Below, one piece after another: positions 7,981-14,914 of a stretch of 21,590 bases of DNA. A program made the position numbers and the translations under genes. The stretch is from NCBI GenBank assembly GCA_947645535.1, contig CANSDD010000014.1, positions 1 to 21,590 of the forward strand. Reading direction: 5' to 3'. The stretch is from an uncultured Mycoplasmatota bacterium (lineage in GTDB: Bacteria; Bacillota_I; Bacilli_A; RF39; UBA660). Every line of letters begins with the position of its first letter. Position 1 is the stretch's first letter. The notes beneath the pieces are model-generated. The model was not told the DNA's origin. It saw only the letters and a list, made by a program, of their open reading frames with translations, and ran no database searches.

Positions 7981-8043
7981 CTATGATTTTCTGAGTTAGT
8001 AAGATGCAAAAATAGATGCTGATAGAAACATAGAAAATAAAAA

Positions 8044-8063
8044 AATAGATAATATTATCTATT
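8044..8063 (+). repeat. Perfect 20-base palindrome
   Basis: AATAGATAAT followed by its exact reverse complement, with no spacer. It sits between the ddl terminator and the candidate small toxin gene. It could be an operator for a dimeric regulator or a hairpin; no T-run follows, so it is not a terminator. Confidence 0.6.
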
Positions 8064-8135
8064 AAAATAGCTTGCATAAGAATAGAGATATTGTGTAATG
8101 TAAATGAGGTACATTTAGATAGCTAATGTATTTTA

Positions 8136-8161
8136 CCCTATTCATAAATTTATGAATAGGG
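8136..8161 (+). promoter_or_regulatory. Perfect 26-base palindrome abutting a ribosome site
   Basis: CCCTATTCATAAA followed by its exact reverse complement (13-bp arms). The last three G of the 3' arm are also the first bases of the ribosome site GGGAGGTGA (8159-8167), 5 bases before an ATG at 8173. In RNA this hairpin would partly cover the ribosome site, the arrangement used to restrain translation of type I toxin mRNAs. A protein operator is an alternative. Confidence 0.6.
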
Positions 8162-8172
8162 AGGTGATTTTT

Positions 8173-8275
8173 ATGAATTTAAAATGTGGAGATAGGAATC
8201 AAATAAATGGAATTAGTAGCATTTGCTCTAGTGATTATATTTTATACAATTTTAGTCCTTAAAAAGAAGGATTGA
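8173..8275 (+). CDS. Overlapping tiny ORFs, possible type I toxin-like peptide
   Basis: The strong ribosome site GGGAGGTGA leads into ATG 8173, which opens a 29-codon frame (ending TAA 8260-8262) with no recognisable features. A second frame, ATG 8207 to TGA 8275, encodes a 22-residue peptide, MELVAFALVIIF...LKKKD: one hydrophobic helix with a basic end, the shape of holin-like type I toxins (TxpA/BsrG type). Losing one A from the AAAA run near 8180 would bring the good start into the hydrophobic frame as MNLNVEIGIK, then a TAA codon and the toxin-like part, so the locus may be a decayed toxin, or the 22-mer may be expressed alone. A minus-strand promoter and transcript converge on its 3' end. 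Confidence 0.4.
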
Positions 8276-8283
8276 TCCAAAAT

Positions 8284-8392
8284 AAAGCACCAAATTGAAT
8301 GGCGCTTTTCCTCTAAAATGAATAGAGAAAACATTTGACAAAGCTATATCGAAATGTATCCTCTTTTTTATTATATGAGACTTCTCTCATCT
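8284..8392 (-). ncRNA. Candidate antisense RNA facing the toxin-like ORF
   Basis: From the minus-strand promoter at 8399-8427 a transcript would start near 8392. Its 5' end forms a hairpin ATGAGA-GAAG-TCTCAT. About 100 bases on, AAAGCGCC and GGTGCTTT form an 8-bp stem (plus 8286-8310) followed by ATTTT, ending the RNA beside or within the 3' end of the toxin-like mRNA. That stem is intact on the minus strand (one G-U pair) but has an A-C mismatch on the plus strand, so it favours termination of the minus-strand RNA. No good ORF with a ribosome site is present in it. Expression is inferred. Confidence 0.45.
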
Positions 8393-8398
8393 GTATAC

Positions 8399-8427
8399 AT
8401 TATAACAGATAATTTATCTTGAGTCAA
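8399..8427 (-). promoter_or_regulatory. Consensus minus-strand promoter in the 600-base gap
   Basis: TTGACT (plus 8422-8427), exactly 17 bases, and TATAAT (plus 8399-8404). This is one of the best promoter matches in the window, yet no protein gene lies downstream of it on the minus strand. It points at the toxin-like ORF at 8173-8275. Confidence 0.65.
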
Positions 8428-8565
8428 TTATTTTTATTTTACATATTTGTATTTGTATTTGTAAATTGTCATAAGTTTATATTTTGATAAGAGATAGTAT
8501 TATGTTTCTGGTATTTTAGTGTTATAATAAATATGATAAATATTTTATATAAAGAGGGGATAAAA

Positions 8566-9705
8566 ATGAAAAAAAGAAAATTAAAAACAAAATATATTAT
8601 AATAGTAGCAATATTGTTTATTTTTATAATTGTATTTATGTCATTTTTTATAAAACGGAAAAAGGAAATTAGTTATCAAAATAAGTTAGAGATAAAAATA
8701 GGAGACAAAATACCTAAAACAATGACATATAAAGAAGGAAAAAATAGTAAAACAGTAGATATTATATGGAAAGATGTTACTGAAGATAGTATGTTTATAG
8801 CAAATCAGTATAAAGGAAGCTTTAAAGTTGACGAAAAAGAATATGAAGTTTTATTGACAGTTATCGACGATGAAGCACCAGTTATTAGTGGAGTAAAAGA
8901 TATAGAAATTAATGAACATGAAGAAATAGATTTTCTAAAAGAGATTGAAGTTACAGATAATAGTAAAGATAAAGTAGAGATAGAAGTAAAAGGAGAATAT
9001 GATATTACTAAAAAAGGACAATATAAATTATATTATGAAGCAACAGATAAAAGTGGAAATACAAAAACAGAAACTTTTTCTCTAATAGTAAAAGAAAATA
9101 CAGTAGTTGGGTCTAATGCAGGATGGTCAAATAAAAATAGAGTAGTTGGAACTACAAAAAAAGGTTATAAAATTGAACTAATAGATGGATTGTATTATAT
9201 TGATGGCATTTTGATTGCAAATAAAACATATGCACTTCCAAGTAATTATGCACCAGGTGGTTTGTTACAAGAATTGAATATTGCATTTTCTAATTTAAAA
9301 TCAGGAGCTGAAGCTGAAGGATTGAATTATACTATTATTAGCGGTTATCGTTCTTATAATACCCAAAATAGTCTTTATAATAATTATGTAGCAAGAGATG
9401 GAAGGGAAGAGGCAGATACTTATTCAGCTCGTCCAGGACATTCAGAGCATCAAACAGGTCTTGCCATTGATGTAAATAGTTTATATGTTAGTTTTGGAGA
9501 AACAAGAGAAGGACAATGGTTAAAACATAATTGTTATAAATATGGATTTATTATTAGATATCCAGAAGGGAAAGAAAATATTACTGGATATATGTATGAA
9601 CCATGGCATTTGAGATATGTGGGAGATATTGCAGAAGAACTATATAATAATGGAGATTGGATTACATTAGAAGAATATTTAGGGATTACAAGTGAGTATC
9701 AATAA
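8566..9705 (+). CDS. VanY/DacB-like D,D-carboxypeptidase (M15) with Ig-like domain
   Basis: A 379-residue membrane-anchored peptidase that likely trims the terminal D-Ala (or acts as an L,D-carboxypeptidase) on peptidoglycan stem peptides. One N-terminal transmembrane segment (about 9-28) is followed by a beta-rich domain of the DUF5011/bacterial Ig type near 105-188 (DEAPVISGVKDIEI...YEATDKSGNTKTETF). The M15B zinc domain shows ISGYRSYNTQ, SARPGHSEHQTGLAIDVN (zinc His and Asp) and EPWHLRYVG (zinc His). The start at 8566 follows AGAGGGGAT; an in-frame ATG at 8533 has no site. A TATAAT at 8523-8528 suggests its own promoter, with no good -35. In an organism with Ddl nearby this is ordinary wall maturation, not evidence of glycopeptide resistance. 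Confidence 0.88.
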   Translation: MKKRKLKTKYIIIVAILFIFIIVFMSFFIKRKKEISYQNKLEIKIGDKIPKTMTYKEGKNSKTVDIIWKDVTEDSMFIANQYKGSFKVDEKEYEVLLTVIDDEAPVISGVKDIEINEHEEIDFLKEIEVTDNSKDKVEIEVKGEYDITKKGQYKLYYEATDKSGNTKTETFSLIVKENTVVGSNAGWSNKNRVVGTTKKGYKIELIDGLYYIDGILIANKTYALPSNYAPGGLLQELNIAFSNLKSGAEAEGLNYTIISGYRSYNTQNSLYNNYVARDGREEADTYSARPGHSEHQTGLAIDVNSLYVSFGETREGQWLKHNCYKYGFIIRYPEGKENITGYMYEPWHLRYVGDIAEELYNNGDWITLEEYLGITSEYQ

Positions 9706-9719
9706 TAATAAAAAAAATG

Positions 9720-9747
9720 TTACGAATGAATCAAAATGTGTTATAAT
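9720..9747 (+). promoter_or_regulatory. Promoter of tRNA-Gln (and probably gltX)
   Basis: TTACGA (9720-9725), 16 bases and a perfect TATAAT (9742-9747), 11 bases before the tRNA. TGTTAC (9718-9723) with 18 bases is an alternative -35. No separate promoter was found between the tRNA and the T-box. Confidence 0.55.
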
Positions 9748-9758
9748 ATATTTGTAAT

Positions 9759-9834
9759 TGCCTCGTAGCCAAGTGGTAAGGCATCGGACTCTGACTCCGA
9801 CATTTCGCTAGTTCGAACCTAGCCGAGGCAGCCA
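9759..9834 (+). tRNA. tRNA-Gln, anticodon CUG
   Basis: Complete 76-base cloverleaf. Acceptor stem TGCCTCG/CGAGGCA with U1-A72, D arm GCC/GGC, anticodon stem TCGGA/TCCGA with loop CTCTGAC (anticodon CUG, reads CAG), T arm GCTAG/CTAGC with TTCGAAC, discriminator G and an encoded CCA. The U1-A72 pair and G73 fit tRNA-Gln. It stands alone with its own promoter, and a T-box leader begins about 16 bases after the CCA with no terminator between. Confidence 0.95.
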
Positions 9835-9849
9835 AATATTGAAAAAGCA

Positions 9850-10047
9850 GTAAAATAAGAAGAGTACAAATAAGATTCTTTTATAGAGACTTCATGACTG
9901 GTGAAAATGAAGATAGAACAATTTGGAAGAAACTTATGAGCTTAATCATAGATTCGTTGATGGCGTTAACATGAAGAGATAATAGAAATATTATGAAGTA
10001 AGGTGGTACCGCGACATTTCGCCCTTACAACATAATATTTTTTTGTT
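9850..10047 (+). promoter_or_regulatory. T-box leader of gltX (Glu specifier GAA)
   Basis: The conserved T-box core AAGGTGGTACCGCG is at 10000-10013. Stem I can be folded: ATAAG (9855-9859) pairs with CTTAT (9933-9937), then an internal loop with AGTA on the 5' side and GAAGAAA (9926-9932) on the 3' side, then CAAAT/ATTTG, and a distal CTTCAT/ATGAAG helix closing on GACTGGTGAAA, the usual apical motif. The specifier is GAA followed by A (9929-9931), i.e. Glu, matching the downstream gene. The T-box arm GTAAGG pairs with CCTTAC (10023-10028). Uncharged tRNA-Glu should stabilise this and raise gltX expression. Confidence 0.9.
9986..10044 (+). terminator. Terminator-like stem enclosing the T-box antiterminator
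   Basis: AAATATTATG (9986-9995) is complementary to CATAATATTT (10031-10040), followed by TTTT. This 10-bp stem encloses the antiterminator GTAAGG/CCTTAC rather than replacing it, unlike the usual mutually exclusive T-box hairpins. Alternatively CCCTT (10022-10026) could pair with the gltX ribosome site AAAGG, giving translational control. Confidence 0.45.
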
Positions 10048-10067
10048 TAATGAAAGGATTGATAAAA

Positions 10068-11714
10068 ATGACAAATAAAGAATTAGCAAATTTAATATTT
10101 CCAAATATTACAAAAACAGTAGAGGATTATGAAAAAATGTATCCAACACGAGATTTAAAAGAAGGAGCAGTAGTTACTAGATATGCACCATCTCCAACTG
10201 GATTTGTTCATATTGGAAATTTATTACAAGCAGTAATGGCAAGAAAAGTGGCAACACAAACTGAAGGAGTATTCTTTCTTAGGATAGAAGATACAGATCA
10301 AGAAAGATTAGTAGAAAATGGTATTACAAATATTATTAGAGATTTGAATAACTTTAATATTACTTTTGATGAAGGAATGTTAAATGAAACAGATGAAAAA
10401 GGAAATTATGGTCCTTATATTCAAAGTAAAAGAAAAGAAATTTATCAAACATTTGCGAAAGAATTGATAGAAAAAGGACTTGCTTATCCATGTTTTTATA
10501 CTAAAGAAGAATTAGAAGAAATCCGGGAAGTACAAGAAGCTTCTAAAGAGAGAATTGGTTGTTATGGAAAATACGCAAAATATAGAGATTTACCAAATGA
10601 AATGATAGCTGAAAAAATAGAAAATGGAGAGTCATATATTATTCGTTTAAAATCACCTGGTAATTTTGATAAAAAAGTAATTATCAATGATTTAATTAGA
10701 GGAAAAATAGAAATTCCAGAAAATGATTTAGATATTGTCATTATCAAAAAAGATGGACTTCCAACTTATCATTTCGCTCACTTAGTAGATGATCATTTGA
10801 TGAAAACGACTCATGTTATTCGTGGAGATGAATGGGTATCATCACTTCCGATTCATGTACAATTATTTGAAGTATTTGGATTTAAGGCACCTAAATATGC
10901 ACATTTATCGCCACTTATGAAAATGGATGGAGATAAAAAAAGAAAAATAAGTAAAAGAAAAGATCCAGAAGCAGCAGTAAACTTTTACCATGAAGTAGGG
11001 ATTCCAGAAGAAGCAGTATTATTATATTTAATGACAGTTGCCAATTCTAATTTTGAAGCTTGGTTAGATGCAAATCCAAATGGTTCTATAGATGATTTTA
11101 ATTTTGACTTTAAGAAAGTAAGTGCAAGTGGGGCATTATTTGATTTGGAAAAAATGCGCAATATTTCTAAAAATTTTATTAGTAGATTAAAAGCTATAGA
11201 TGTATATGATAGAACACTTACTTATGCAAAAGAATTTGATACTGAATTTGCGTCTATCTTAGAAAAATATAAAGAGTATTCTATTTCTATTTTCAATATT
11301 GAAAGAGAACAAAAGAAACCTAGAAAAGATTATGCGACGTTCAAAGATGTAAAAGGTGAAGTATGGTATATGTATGATGAGTATTTTACAGGAGAGTTAA
11401 ATTATGAATATGGAAAAATAAATGAAAAAGAGGAAATACAAAAAATACTATCTACTTATTTTAATAAATATTATGATGTAAATGATGATAAAGATACTTG
11501 GTTTAATAAAATAAAAGAATTATCTAGTGAACTTGGATATTGTCCAGATATGAAAGAATACAAAGTAAATCCAGATGCTTACAAAGGAAATGTTGCCGAT
11601 ATCAGTACTGTTATTCGTGTTGCCGTTACAACTAAATCACAAACACCTGATTTATACGAAATTTTAAGATTACTTGGAGTAGATAGGATTAAAAATAGAA
11701 TATCAAAGATATAA
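10068..11714 (+). CDS. gltX: Glutamyl-tRNA synthetase
   Basis: Class Ib synthetase charging tRNA-Glu with glutamate; in bacteria lacking GlnRS the same enzyme misacylates tRNA-Gln for GatCAB amidation. Visible motifs: RYAPSPTGFVHIGN (residues 38-51, the HIGH motif as HIGN), RIEDTDQER, THVIRGDEW, and KRKISKRKD, the KMSKS loop, in mid-protein. Length is 548 residues, longer than the usual 470-500, as in a clostridial-type subgroup; the C-terminal anticodon-binding part is diverged. The start is ATG 10068, 9 bases after AAAGGA; the in-frame ATG at 10050 lies upstream of that site and in the leader. It is controlled by a Glu-specific T-box and preceded by tRNA-Gln on what looks like the same transcript. 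Confidence 0.95.
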   Translation: MTNKELANLIFPNITKTVEDYEKMYPTRDLKEGAVVTRYAPSPTGFVHIGNLLQAVMARKVATQTEGVFFLRIEDTDQERLVENGITNIIRDLNNFNITFDEGMLNETDEKGNYGPYIQSKRKEIYQTFAKELIEKGLAYPCFYTKEELEEIREVQEASKERIGCYGKYAKYRDLPNEMIAEKIENGESYIIRLKSPGNFDKKVIINDLIRGKIEIPENDLDIVIIKKDGLPTYHFAHLVDDHLMKTTHVIRGDEWVSSLPIHVQLFEVFGFKAPKYAHLSPLMKMDGDKKRKISKRKDPEAAVNFYHEVGIPEEAVLLYLMTVANSNFEAWLDANPNGSIDDFNFDFKKVSASGALFDLEKMRNISKNFISRLKAIDVYDRTLTYAKEFDTEFASILEKYKEYSISIFNIEREQKKPRKDYATFKDVKGEVWYMYDEYFTGELNYEYGKINEKEEIQKILSTYFNKYYDVNDDKDTWFNKIKELSSELGYCPDMKEYKVNPDAYKGNVADISTVIRVAVTTKSQTPDLYEILRLLGVDRIKNRISKI

Positions 11715-11716
11715 AA

Positions 11717-11766
11717 AGCAACAATGGTTGCTCAGACTGTTGACAAATAAGTTCAATAGTCTTTTC
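11717..11766 (+). terminator. Double hairpin terminator after gltX
   Basis: First hairpin AGCAAC/GTTGCT (11717-11732) without a T-run, then a 10-bp stem AGACTGTTGA (11734-11743) / TCAATAGTCT (11753-11762) with one G-U pair, followed by TTT. The second is the likely terminator. Confidence 0.65.
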
Positions 11767-11784
11767 ATATACAGATAAATGTAA

Positions 11785-11848
11785 TACAATGTGTATGCGA
11801 GCGATAATCTATTCTCAACAAATAAATTGTCATAGCTCGCTTTTTTTT
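11785..11848 (+). ncRNA. Candidate small hairpin RNA with strong terminator
   Basis: A -10 box TACAAT (11785-11790) precedes a start near 11797 (weak -35 TTTTCA at 11762-11767). The transcript would be GCGAGC-GATAAT, a loop of 17 bases, then ATTGTC, a 3-base bulge ATA and GCTCGC (11835-11840), followed by eight T. The GC-rich 6-bp clamp stands out in this AT-rich DNA. gltX already has its own terminator upstream and no ORF lies between, so this may end a ~50-nt RNA of its own; a back-up gltX terminator is the simple alternative. Confidence 0.4.
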
Positions 11849-11932
11849 ATGTAAAAATGAGAAAATAGAGATGTTGGGGATAGGAGTTGAAGTAATATGT
11901 CAATGACCAAGTAAATAAAAAAATGATTGTAT

Positions 11933-12810
11933 AATATTAAGTACATTAGAATAATTAGTAAAAGATTTATATAGTGTATCTGGATGCCCATGTTTCACCT
12001 GTGGTACTTTTTAAATTGATTTTTATAAATATAATATTTGGAATAAACTCAATGAGAAGAACATGTGAATAATGTAAGGCTAATATGGTTTATCGTTGGT
12101 TCTTATCAAGCGATAGAATATGGATTTGTAGATATGAAAACAGTATTTGGAGATGGAACCCACCAAAAAGCAAATGCCAATAAAAATAAGAATAAGGATG
12201 TTGAAGTAGAAATAGTTAAAAAGGTATATGAAGAAGCTATGTTAGAAGAAATCAATAAGGATAGAATTGAATATGGGCAAAAGTCATTAAAGGAACTATA
12301 AAAAAAACAGAAATCATGTTTGACGAAAAAACGGAAGAGGTTATTGAAAATATAGAAATAAAAAATATAAAGGAAAGCTTAACAGACCCAGAAAGTGGAT
12401 GTTTCCATAAAGGAGAAAAAGAAAAGGACAGTTTATAATAATGAAAACGAAAGAAGGAAAAGAAAATGAATAATAACCGAAGAGAAAGACGTGAATATAC
12501 AGAAGAATTTAAAAAGCAAATAGTAAATTTATTTAAAAACAAAAAGAAATAATAGAAAGAACATTTAAAGATTGCAAAGAACAACATGCCTTTCGATTTA
12601 CCAAAGTTCGTGGATTACAGAAAAATGAACAAAATTCCATGATGATTTTTGCGTGCTATAATTTAAAGAAAATGGCAAATTGGAGATGGAAAACGTCTTC
12701 AAATAATGTCATTATTTCACTTATTTTGTTAAAAATAGAAAAAATTATAAAAATCGAGATAAACAAAGTAGCATATTCTTTTTGAATATACCACTTTGTC
12801 AGCAGCCTGA
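11933..12810 (+). pseudogene. Decayed IS1182-family transposase (copy B)
   Basis: Frames must be switched several times, but the order of pieces follows an IS1182/DUF772 transposase: LVKDLYSVSGCP (11958-11993), SPVVLFKLIFINIIFGINSMRRTCE then a stop and YRWF (11996-12100), GFVDMKTVFGDGTHQKANANKNK (12122-12190) through EEINKDRIEYGQKSL, SLTDPESGCFHKGEKEKDS (12378-12436), and after an insertion or deletion IIERTFKDCKEQHAFRFTKVRG...CYNLKKMANWRWK (12549-12690). VFGDGTH..ANANK and FHKGE are the family's central motifs. An open frame of 78 codons at 12065-12301 is one such piece and not a gene. No clear terminal inverted repeats were found. Its first part resembles copy A at 69-192. Confidence 0.8.
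12466..12552 (+). pseudogene. IS3-type OrfA fragment inside the IS1182 remnant
   Basis: A 28-codon piece, MNNNRRERREYTEEFKKQIV followed by NLFKNKKK, matches the N-terminal start of IS3-family OrfA (helix-turn-helix transposase_8), which typically reads RxYTxEFKxQIVxLY. It stops where the IS1182 C-terminal piece begins in another frame. It sits between the central and C-terminal parts of the IS1182 remnant, implying insertion and later deletion. Confidence 0.5.
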
Positions 12811-12861
12811 GAATAGAAATTCTTGCTTTTTTTGTTAAGATAATGTGAAATTTACCTAAAA

Positions 12862-12890
12862 TTGACATGATAAATGAAACATGATAATAT
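12862..12890 (+). promoter_or_regulatory. Promoter of the CmpB-GT2 operon
   Basis: Perfect TTGACA (12862-12867), 17 bases and TAATAT (12885-12890), 33 bases before the TTG start at 12924. A small hairpin AGAAT/ATTCT with a T7 run (about 12812-12836) just upstream may insulate it from the IS remnant. Confidence 0.6.
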
Positions 12891-12923
12891 TATTACATAA
12901 GAGTAGTATATGGAAGTGGTAGT

Positions 12924-13625
12924 TTGGAATTAGTAGAACAAAAGGAATTGGTAAATGAGAATAAAATATTTGCTAAAGGAATTTGTGGAATAAAAATGTT
13001 TTGGATATTTGTCATTGGATGTATTTTTGGAACTTATTATGAACAAATTTTAACTCTTGTAAAATCACTGATACATACAGGAGAATTTGTATGGGAATTT
13101 AGACGGGGTGTTTTATATGGACCTTTTAGTCCAATTTATGGAGCAGGAGCTGTCTTGATGATATTGTTACTAGGAAGAAAAAAAAGAAAGCCTTGGAAAA
13201 CAATTCTGTATGGAGGTCTATTAGGAGGTTCATTTGAATATATTATTAGTGTTTTGCAAGAAATATTTGTAGGAAGTCGTTCTTGGGATTATAGTCGGTT
13301 ATTTTTAAATATAGGTGGTAGAACAACTATTCCTCTTATGTTTTTATGGGGAATTATGTGTTATATTTTTGTAGATAAAATATATCCATATTTATCTGAT
13401 TTGATTGAAAAAATTCCATATAAATTAGGAATGTTAATTTCTAAAATATGTATTATTTTATTATGCGTTGATATGTTTATTTCTTGGACAGCACTATTTC
13501 GTCAATTTATGAGAAATCAGAATCGTCCACCATTAACTCCTATTGGTAAATTTTATGATAAAGTTTATACAGATGATGTATTAAAATATCATTTTCCTAA
13601 TATGCAAGTAAAGGTAGGGAAGTAA
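12924..13625 (+). CDS. CmpB-family multipass membrane protein
   Basis: A 233-residue protein with about six hydrophobic segments, recognised as the family annotated 'putative ABC transporter permease' (PF06541, ABC_trans_CmpB). Family-like motifs: RRGVLYGPFSPIYGAGA, KPWKTILYGGLLGGSFEY, SRSWDYSRLFLNIGGRT. No ATPase partner is nearby, so a transporter role is unproven; the family's function is not established. The start is TTG at 12924 after GGAAGTGGT (12912-12920); the first in-frame ATG (12996) would cut into the first membrane segment. The GT2 gene begins 3 bases after its stop, so they form an operon. A diverged paralogue is at 16346-16984. Confidence 0.75.
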   Translation: MELVEQKELVNENKIFAKGICGIKMFWIFVIGCIFGTYYEQILTLVKSLIHTGEFVWEFRRGVLYGPFSPIYGAGAVLMILLLGRKKRKPWKTILYGGLLGGSFEYIISVLQEIFVGSRSWDYSRLFLNIGGRTTIPLMFLWGIMCYIFVDKIYPYLSDLIEKIPYKLGMLISKICIILLCVDMFISWTALFRQFMRNQNRPPLTPIGKFYDKVYTDDVLKYHFPNMQVKVGK

Positions 13626-13627
13626 GT

Positions 13628-14854
13628 ATGTTTCATTATATAAGTCTTTTTTGTATTGTAATTGGGCTACTTCAAATTCTTATTTGTTTATTATTTACGA
13701 TAAAAACTAAAAATATTCCAAACAAGAAAATAGAAGTAAATGCAAAATTTTGTATTTTAATTCCTGCAAGAAATGAGTCAAAAGTAATTGAAAATTTGTT
13801 AGTTAGTATTACAAAACAAACTTATGAAGTAAAGCCAGATGTTTATGTAATAGTAGAAGAAAAAACAGATCCTACTATAAATATTTGTAAGAAATATCAG
13901 ATGAATTATTTTATTAGAACAGAAATAGAAGGTAGACGAAGAAAAGGATATGCACTAGATGAAGTGTTAAAGCAAATTAGAAAAGAATATGATGCCTATA
14001 TTATTGTAGATGCAGATAATATTTTAGATAAAAATTTTTTGAAGGAAATGAATGAAACTTATAAATTAGGATATGACATTGGGGTTGGATATCGAAATTG
14101 CAAAAATGGAAATACAAGTGTGATTGCAGCAACTTCAGCTTTGACTTTTTCTATGATTAATACTCTTTCAAATAAAGCTAGATTTAAAAAAAATAAAAAT
14201 ATTACAATTTCAGGAACAGGATTTTTTATAAATGGAGAGTGGATAAAAAAATGGAATGGATATCCATTTCATAGTTTGACAGAAGATTATGAATTAAGTT
14301 TGTATGCAACTCTCAATAATATGACATCTGCTTATAATGAGAATGCAATATTTTATGATGAGCAACCTTTAAAATACAAAGAAAGTATAAAACAAAGAAC
14401 AAGATGGGTAAAGGGATATTTTGAATCCCGAAAAAAGTATGTTCCTCTACTCAAAAATGCATATAAAAGTAAAAATGTTAATAGAACTTCTCAGTATCAA
14501 GCAATAGTAGGAGTAAAACCATATATTTGGATTGTAATGGGACTCGCTCTATCTTTATTAAAAGAATGCTTATTGCTTGTTTACTTTGTGATAAATGAGC
14601 AGAAAACTTTATTTTATTGTATTCGTTTTCTTTTTATATTACTTGGAAGTATTTATGGATTTTTATTCTTATTTACCTTTTTCTTATTATTGTTAGAAAG
14701 GAAAAAAATAAATCTGTCTTTTACAATGAAAATCAAAGCTTTATTTTTCAATCCAATCTTCTTATCTACTTATGTTTATTGTGCCTTAAAAGCAGCTTTA
14801 AAGAAAGAAATAGGTTGGGATGTAATTGTACACACTTCAAAGGAAATTTATTAA
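13628..14854 (+). CDS. Family 2 glycosyltransferase, membrane-bound
   Basis: A 408-residue processive-type GT2 enzyme. One N-terminal membrane segment precedes a GT-A domain: FCILIPARNES near residue 38, the first Asp motif YIIVDADN (about 125), TED catalytic base (about 219) and QRTRWVKG (about 256), the QxxRW acceptor/product motif of cellulose, hyaluronan and poly-GlcNAc synthases. Two or three further membrane segments lie in the C-terminal third. It probably makes or extends an exopolysaccharide or glycolipid using a UDP-sugar at the inner membrane face; product unknown. Ribosome site GTAGGGAAGTAA overlaps the end of the CmpB gene. The gene ends at a UUCG-loop terminator. Confidence 0.85.
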   Translation: MFHYISLFCIVIGLLQILICLLFTIKTKNIPNKKIEVNAKFCILIPARNESKVIENLLVSITKQTYEVKPDVYVIVEEKTDPTINICKKYQMNYFIRTEIEGRRRKGYALDEVLKQIRKEYDAYIIVDADNILDKNFLKEMNETYKLGYDIGVGYRNCKNGNTSVIAATSALTFSMINTLSNKARFKKNKNITISGTGFFINGEWIKKWNGYPFHSLTEDYELSLYATLNNMTSAYNENAIFYDEQPLKYKESIKQRTRWVKGYFESRKKYVPLLKNAYKSKNVNRTSQYQAIVGVKPYIWIVMGLALSLLKECLLLVYFVINEQKTLFYCIRFLFILLGSIYGFLFLFTFFLLLLERKKINLSFTMKIKALFFNPIFLSTYVYCALKAALKKEIGWDVIVHTSKEIY

Positions 14855-14873
14855 AGACTTCGGTCTTTTTTTT
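14853..14873 (+). terminator. UUCG-tetraloop terminator after the GT2 gene
   Basis: AAAGAC-TTCG-GTCTTT (14853-14868) followed by TTTTT. The tetraloop is the extra-stable UUCG type. The T-run overlaps the -35 position of the next promoter. Confidence 0.85.
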
Positions 14874-14888
14874 GAATGTTTCCTATGG

Positions 14889-14894
14889 TATAAT
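14889..14894 (+). promoter_or_regulatory. -10 box of the MFS gene with short leader
   Basis: Perfect TATAAT 20 bases before the ATG at 14915; 17 bases upstream is TTTTTT (14866-14871), part of the previous terminator. Transcription would start near 14901, right at the ribosome site AAAGGAG (14902-14908). Confidence 0.5.
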
Positions 14895-14914
14895 AGTTAG
14901 TAAAGGAGTATCAT

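Noticed and set aside
8335..8363. TTGACA at 8335 as a plus-strand promoter for the carboxypeptidase
   Set aside because: No -10 box at 16-18 bases; a TATAAT near the gene (8523-8528) is a better candidate.
8566..9705. VanY as part of a glycopeptide-resistance cluster
   Set aside because: No vanHAX-type ligase, dehydrogenase, D,D-dipeptidase or VanRS pair nearby; the M15 peptidase fits normal wall maturation.
12065..12301. 78-codon plus-strand open frame as a gene
   Set aside because: It is one piece of the broken IS1182 transposase; matching pieces continue on both sides in other frames.
12252..12587. 111-codon minus-strand open frame and another at 12656-12868
   Set aside because: Low-complexity Phe/Ser products opposite the A-rich transposase remnant, whose plus-strand motifs are recognisable.
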